A DNA stretch of 64,000 nt from Strigamia acuminata (Eukaryota > Arthropoda > Chilopoda > Geophilomorpha > Linotaeniidae), in assembly GCA_949358305.1 (NCBI GenBank), contig OX442314.1, positions 24,173,060 to 24,237,059 of the forward strand, given 5' to 3'. The position numbers and the translations under genes were made by a program. Each line of letters starts with the position of its first letter. The stretch's first letter is position 1. The notes under the pieces were generated by a model. The model saw only the letters and a list, made by a program, of their open reading frames with translations. It was not told the DNA's origin and made no database searches. This document shows, piece by piece, positions 58,145 to 64,000 of this stretch.

Positions 58145-61100
58145 ACAGATAGTTACAATATTTTTTTACATTAGAAAATTCATTTTTCAATGAAATTGGG
58201 AAATAGAAACCAAATACACACAAAAAGAAGTCCTGGAAGATGCTTTTCCAGTCGATTAGATCGCAGCAGCAGAATAGTCGAATAGGATATCCCACTGCTG
58301 AAAGAGGGGCATGGTGAGAGGGTCACGGACCAAATGATCGTAAGTCATCCAGCGGGAACACTCCAGGGGAAAGTATACATATATTTTTTCGTTTTCGGTT
58401 TGCTTTCAGTTTGGAGGAAATGAGGTCAAATTCGAAAGTATATATAAAAAACCGTGTTGATATTCTATTTCCTGTTGCATTACCAACCGAGTGTGAACAC
58501 CATGCATTAAAAAAGCTGCACAGAAGTAGAGCCAATCAATTCCAATTAAATATACATCCAGTCGACACACAAAACGGCATAAATCAGATGCAATTGTTGA
58601 GCATAAACTAGAATTTCAATGTTCCAATGCGAGTTGAAACCGATTTTCCCCAAATTTATTGAAATATCCGAGTATAAATTCATTTTTTACATCAACTCCA
58701 CTTTGTATTCATCTCCATCCATATCTCAAGGATAAAAGAATAGAAACCAATCAGAAAAAAAAATGTTGTGCAACACAATAACGACAAATTCCAGATAAAA
58801 AAAAACCAAAAAGAGAAAGAGAAACTGCAAAACTGCAAAGCTAACACACTCGAGTCAGCATATTGTTGGCTAAGGTACAACCCAAAAGAATAAACATTGC
58901 ACTGGCACAAGTGCTAACACGCATTAAAGCTAATGATGCGGAAGTCAACAATATGTGCAAGCACTACTAAAACCTGTCGTAAAGATCTAATTGTCATATT
59001 ACTAATTACCATAACTGGTGGCGCAAAGATAACAAGTGAATACGAAAGAGTTACTCCAAGAAACCAACGGCAAAATGAAATTGTCAGTTGCAGACTTGCG
59101 GGCTTGCAGCGAGTCAATGCGATGCCGCCTTTTAACCCTTTAAACACGCGGTTTTAGGTCGCAAAATGAACCGCGGGTATAAAAAAAAAACATGACTTGA
59201 ATACGTAAACAGCATATATGACAAACGTCAATATTTTAAGACGTTGACCCAAGAGACATTACTTTCAATCATAAATAAGTGCGCATAGCAACCGCAACGA
59301 TATTGATCGATGAGTCTGTCAATCACTCAACATGTCATCCGAAACTCTATGAAATTTTCTAATTTCAACAATTGGACTTTTCAGTCGATGTTAATCAGAT
59401 TCGAGAATTAAATCTTGTTACGAAATATCCACTAACATTAACATGAATATTTTGTTTCGGCAGCTCAAAAGGTTAAGTTTGTTATTATTTATTTTATTTT
59501 TTTCTTCTTCAAAGTGTGTTTTGTTTCTCTTTATTTTTTTTCTAGTTTTTTCTGTTTATTATTAATGGTGTTTTTTTCATATCGAATTTTGCGTTTACCG
59601 AGTTGCCCTGACAAAAACGCGCATAAAACATGATTTTCATTGACACATACAAAGATTTACACGTTAAATTTTAAAATTTAAAAAACATAAACAAGTTTAA
59701 ACGACTTGATGAACGCGCCCGCCAGTTTTATTTGTCTTAAAACCGAAACTGCACACGAACAACTCCAGACCCCGACTTCAATTTCTATATTTACAATCCA
59801 ATTCTCATTTCACATGCAAATTACAAATACTGTACGACGAACAACCAGCCCTTAACAACAATTTATACAACTGCTATAAAACGCCTGAACTAAATTTCAA
59901 CTTTATAAAAATGGCCAAAATGGGGCACTGAATATTTGCATTCTTTCCTCAGTTTTCCTGCATCAAACTAAGAATTTACGACAAAATTAAAGTAAACAAG
60001 ATATCAAAATTTAAACTGTTTACCCACAGAAACACAATCCACGCAATATCGCATCCTAGGGTTAACTAAAAAGATTTTTATGAACTATAAAGCAAAAAAA
60101 AATTATCACGCAAACACGAAAGAGTCGTTAGAAAAATGAATTTGTCAATGTCAGATGCTACACTATGTAGTAATACACATCAAACGAGTAATCGACGGTA
60201 ATAAAGGTCGAGTGTATTGAACGGCTCCGTTGGATCTTTTGTGCAAACGCAAACAGGTATTTCCCACTTTCTTCAACAGGTGAAGCGAGGCAAAAATCAA
60301 TGAGAATTAAGTTAGGGTGCAAACCCTTGCTACTATTTTCAATCAATCCCTCGCCAACAATTTCAAACCGATACTTGACTGATCAAATTGGGGCTAACAC
60401 TGCATTTCCCTTTCAGTTTTATCCGATAAAACGCACTTGATTAGTCTAAAATTGCACAAACAAATTGGTTTCTCGACAAACCTACAATTACTCGCGAGAT
60501 GGTGCGGCCTACAAATTGGATATTTTTCATTATTTTAATGCAGGAACTTTTCAAGTGTTGTTCAAATGTGAGCGAAATCAATTTATTTTCCACAATTTTT
60601 GCACATTTTCAAACTTTATGAATTTTTTTTTCTTTCTTTCTTTTCCCGTCGTCACAATTTCCTTGCAATTTTCGAATCGCTAGAAATTATCGACAAAATC
60701 GTGTGACATTTCAAACGTGCAATTTGTCGTTAATCACGAGCGACACAAGTTGCCTTCTCGCAAATGTGAACCGTGTTTACAGTTTCGCCCATTAAATTAG
60801 AAAAGTCGCTCGTTCGTTAACGTGAAAATAATGGCAAAAATGGCGTCGAGCTTTAAAAGAGCCCACCGAGCCGGTGCAAAAGAATCTTGCAATATCCTTT
60901 GCGCAGTTAAGAAAATAAACGTAATTAAAGGGTTATTCTTGTACCAAAATAAACGTAAACGGAAGTACGAGAAGGCCGGCGATTGAGCTTAAAGTCTGTC
61001 GGTGAATTTTGAGCCTGGCGATATTAAATAGCATTATATACACATAATGTGAAGATGAAATAAATACGTTCAGGAAAGAAAGAAAGGGTAGCATCACCCG

Positions 61101-64000
61101 CATGTGAATAAACACTTGAACAGCTCATTTCACCAGTTGAGTCACGTGTCTATTTGTTTAACATTTTGCGTAATTTCACCGACGACTGCCACGTGTATCT
61201 TTATAACAATTTTCTAAACAAATGCAGGGCATTCCCGCTATTAAAATTTTAAGTCAAGTACAATATAAATAAATAACTTCCAAAGCTTTAAAAAAAAAAA
61301 CTCAGCTGGCAACCACAATGGAATTTTTAATTATTTATTCTTGGAAATTTAAAAACAATTTTTTTTTCTCTTCAAAAAAAATTAAAACTAATCCGTTTTG
61401 AAATCTGTCAAATTCCTTTAATCTTTTTTTTTTAATTTAAAATTAATAATTGAAAAGATTAAGAGTTTTCTAAATTTTTTTTTTTTTTTGTTACATTTTT
61501 TTAATCCATTATTGCTAAATGTGATTTTCAACTTTAGTCCTCGCTAAATCCTAATTAAAATTCACATAACGTAAGTACCAACTGTTATTACGGGTCATTT
61601 TCCATCTGTTAATCAAATCAATAAAAGATAACTCGGCAACAAATAAAAAAAACCAACATTATTTTCGTTTCCACATTTAAAAATAGAGAAAATCCTTTAA
61701 AAAACTCATTTAACCGTGCAAAATTTCACATTTAAACCGCTTAAAAAAACACAAACAACTTTAAAAGACTTTATAAACGCACCTACTAAAATTTAATCAA
61801 TTAATTAATTTAAAAAAATAAATTTAAAACTCAAAAAACGCTTTGTTTACATACTGTGTTTACACTTTCGTGCGGATACCATTCGTGTTTAGACTAAAAA
61901 CTAAATATACTAATTTAAACCAAACACCGCAATCACATTTTATCAAAACAACAAACAAAAAAAAAACACAACACATATTTAACAATTCCTCAGCTAAGAA
62001 AGAAAAGAACACAATACCAACAAAAACAAACAAACAAAAAAACCACAGCCGAACTAAGCCTTTAAGCTTTGAATGAATTTTTTCTTATTTTATCTAAGAC
62101 AGCCATAATCTCATGATCTGTATCTCAACCGTACACGTATATAACACTGTTCCATTGTGGGAGATGTGTCCTGATACTCTCTAAAACATGTTTTTGTCAG
62201 CGGCTCTGAGGCTCTGACGCGAGATAAATATTTAACTCAACTGAATAATAAATTTATATTGAAAGTTATTATGGGCTACTGGAGTATCCCATGACACGCG
62301 TGCGGAAAGAATGACATCACACCGCCTTCACAACTCAATCTGAAGACGTAAACATCTTCGGTCTTTGCAAATCCGAATATTAAAATTTCTCCTTGTCCAA
62401 CTTCATCGCAAATGCGAAGAATTTCAACAATTCCCTTTACGACGGCGCTCCACCAATTGAAAATTTTTGCACCTCGAATTTTTTTTTACTTATATATAAA
62501 AAAAAAAATAATAATAAAAAAAAAAAAATTTTAAATTCTAAAAATTTAAATAGAAAAAGTTAGTCGGGATTGTGTAGACAGGGTCTATTCAAATAATTCA
62601 TCTAAAAAACTTCGGTGAATATCAATTTTTCATCCGGTTTCTGCCATTAGCGTCATAGCGTTCCCTTAAATCATTCCTCTTTGTCGTTCAAGCACTAATT
62701 AGTCAACTTGATACTTTCGCCGTCAATTTGGTATCAGATTTACAAGAACAAAACCCAAAAAATATATATATATAATACAAAAACAACAAAAAAAAAAACC
62801 TATTACCTTTTGTTTCCCAATATCAATTTAGCGAGACTCAAACGAGACTAAACCTGAGTTGCCTGACAAAAAGAACAAAAGTTTCCAACCAAAAAAAAAA
62901 TCAAAATTAGCTTTCATTTATTAGTATATATCGATTCGAGGAACCGTGATGGGATTAAAACTGTCATCATTCGTGGTTTTGAAATTTCCCTTTGAACACA
63001 TGCAAACGATTTTAGTGGGTTTAATTAATGGCATTCAAATACCAATCTAGTTCTTCATCTTTTTCTCTTTCACTGCTGCCTTTGGACAAATGCCAAATTT
63101 TCATCTTAGCTAAAGATTCACTAACAAAAGCATTTTTTCATCCTCCTTTTCTCACAGGGTGGAACTCAACAGCACGTTCGATAATCAGATTCAACACCTT
63201 TCACCAAACCTCTTATATCCCCACCCAAAAAAAAAAAAAAAAAAAAAAAATTGTGATTGACAGATTCGTGTTGAGATATAAACAAGAAGCGATATTTTAT
63301 TTTTTCCATTTTTTTCTTCAAGTTCAGGAGTCAATTGAAGAAGGATGTGGAATCGATGAATATAAATCGATATCCGTTATACGGAGAATGCGGGAAGCAA
63401 ATTCCACGGTAATCAGTGAGTGAGCAGAGTCGGAAATAGTAACTCAAGAAGGGAATGATAAAAGATGACAGCGTGCATTCTCAGCTTCCAAGGATGCCAT
63501 TTAACTTTTCTTCAACAGCCGACGTTTAAACGCTAAACCGGGAGCGAAAGATTTGTCAACCTAGTGTAACTGACCCGCAATACTCGGAATTTTTCTTTAT
63601 TCACTTTCTTAGGAATTATATAAATAATTTTTCACGGTTGTCTTAGAAGTTATGTCGGTTTAATGAGCTCGATTAAAGTCAATTATATAACAATTTAAAA
63701 TTACTCTTATTTTAAAACTTGATTAATTTTAATTTCCTTTTAATTCTATTAAAGTTGTGTCATTTAATAAGGTTAATAAGCAGTATTGACGGTAGAATTA
63801 ATTTTCTAATTGAAGACTTGATACATTTTGAATTGCACAATTTAGAATTTTTATATTTTTATTTTAAAAAAATTTTTTTTATAGATATATATATATATAA
63901 AATTTAAAATTGATTAAAAAAAAAACAAAAAGTAATCAAATTTAGAATTTTATACTCCACCATAAAAATTCGAGTGAATATAAACATTAAAATATTAACT

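Larger units (their letters stand above)
42993..64000. other. 21 kb upstream of the IS1 exon: transposon-rich, no recognised exon
   Basis: Either the first intron of the Cav3 gene or its 5' flank. I searched for the expected N-terminal segment (ending near W-C-L...N-P before IS1) and for an ATATCCTTT donor on the minus strand and found neither. Listed transposons and tandem repeats fill 45.1-48.3, 50.8-53.6 and 57.2-58.1 kb; 58.2-64 kb shows only AT-rich simple sequence and unsupported open frames. Confidence 0.6.

Noticed and set aside
58270-58300. ATATCCTATT on the minus strand as a possible AT-AC donor
   Set aside because: One mismatch to the consensus and the upstream translation has no resemblance to the Cav3 N-terminal segment.
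63325-63408. Exon-like segment on the plus strand (TTCAG|GAG ... ACG|GTAATC) encoding a charged peptide
   Set aside because: Splice-like signals are short and no family is recognised; no neighbouring exon supports it.
1-64000. tRNA, rRNA, CRISPR, riboswitch or operon features
   Set aside because: No tRNA T-loop with matching stems, no regularly spaced palindromic direct repeats with unique spacers, and the DNA is clearly animal nuclear sequence with spliceosomal introns.

Overview
This is an AT-rich, intron-rich animal (invertebrate) genomic window. Almost all recognisable coding capacity belongs to one gene on the minus strand: a T-type (Cav3, low-voltage-activated) calcium channel alpha-1 subunit. 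Twenty exons are placed below; each joins the next in a consistent reading phase, except where a problem is stated. Reading right to left, they encode domain I from S1 onward (42.99 kb), the I-II linker with its gating brake (27.9-27.2 kb), domain II (22.8-11.5 kb), a long II-III linker in several small exons (8.4-3.6 kb), and domain III S1-S4 (0.87-0.43 kb). The N-terminal exon(s) are not found, although 21 kb of sequence lies upstream of the first exon. The rest of domain III, domain IV and the C-terminus lie off the left edge.

Three properties of the gene stand out. (1) The exon for the domain II S5-pore turret occurs twice, at 19,956-20,070 and 15,495-15,651. The two copies have the same splice phases but different cysteine-rich turrets (three versus five cysteines), so they look like mutually exclusive exons of the type that switches sodium versus calcium permeability in the pond snail Cav3. 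(2) The first visible exon (IS1) is preceded by an AC dinucleotide and a minor-spliceosome-like branch site, which implies an AT-AC (U12) intron. (3) One II-III linker exon (5,636-6,063) changes reading frame internally, and the short exon expected just before IIIS1 is missing between 3.6 and 0.87 kb.

The organism is probably a protostome. The duplicated domain II exon and the arthropod-like linker sequences fit this, but I cannot name a species. The introns (40 bp-class to more than 5 kb) and the 21 kb upstream are full of short non-autonomous DNA transposons. Several families occur more than once: a TA-flanked family starting CAGTTCG (6 copies), a pogo-like CAGTCGAAACTC family, a TACCGTATTTT family, an ATTTTAGCGAC family, a family at 9.5 and 52 kb, and a TATGGTTCAAAAATA family. 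Several are nested. The best case is a three-level nest at 45.14-45.90 kb in which each of the three elements also has a free-standing copy elsewhere in the window. There is one decayed Mutator-like (MULE) transposase gene at 16-17.4 kb, and a perfect 18 x 22-bp tandem array at 47.92-48.31 kb that grew inside a transposon copy.

No tRNA, rRNA, CRISPR array, operon or convincing plus-strand gene was found.
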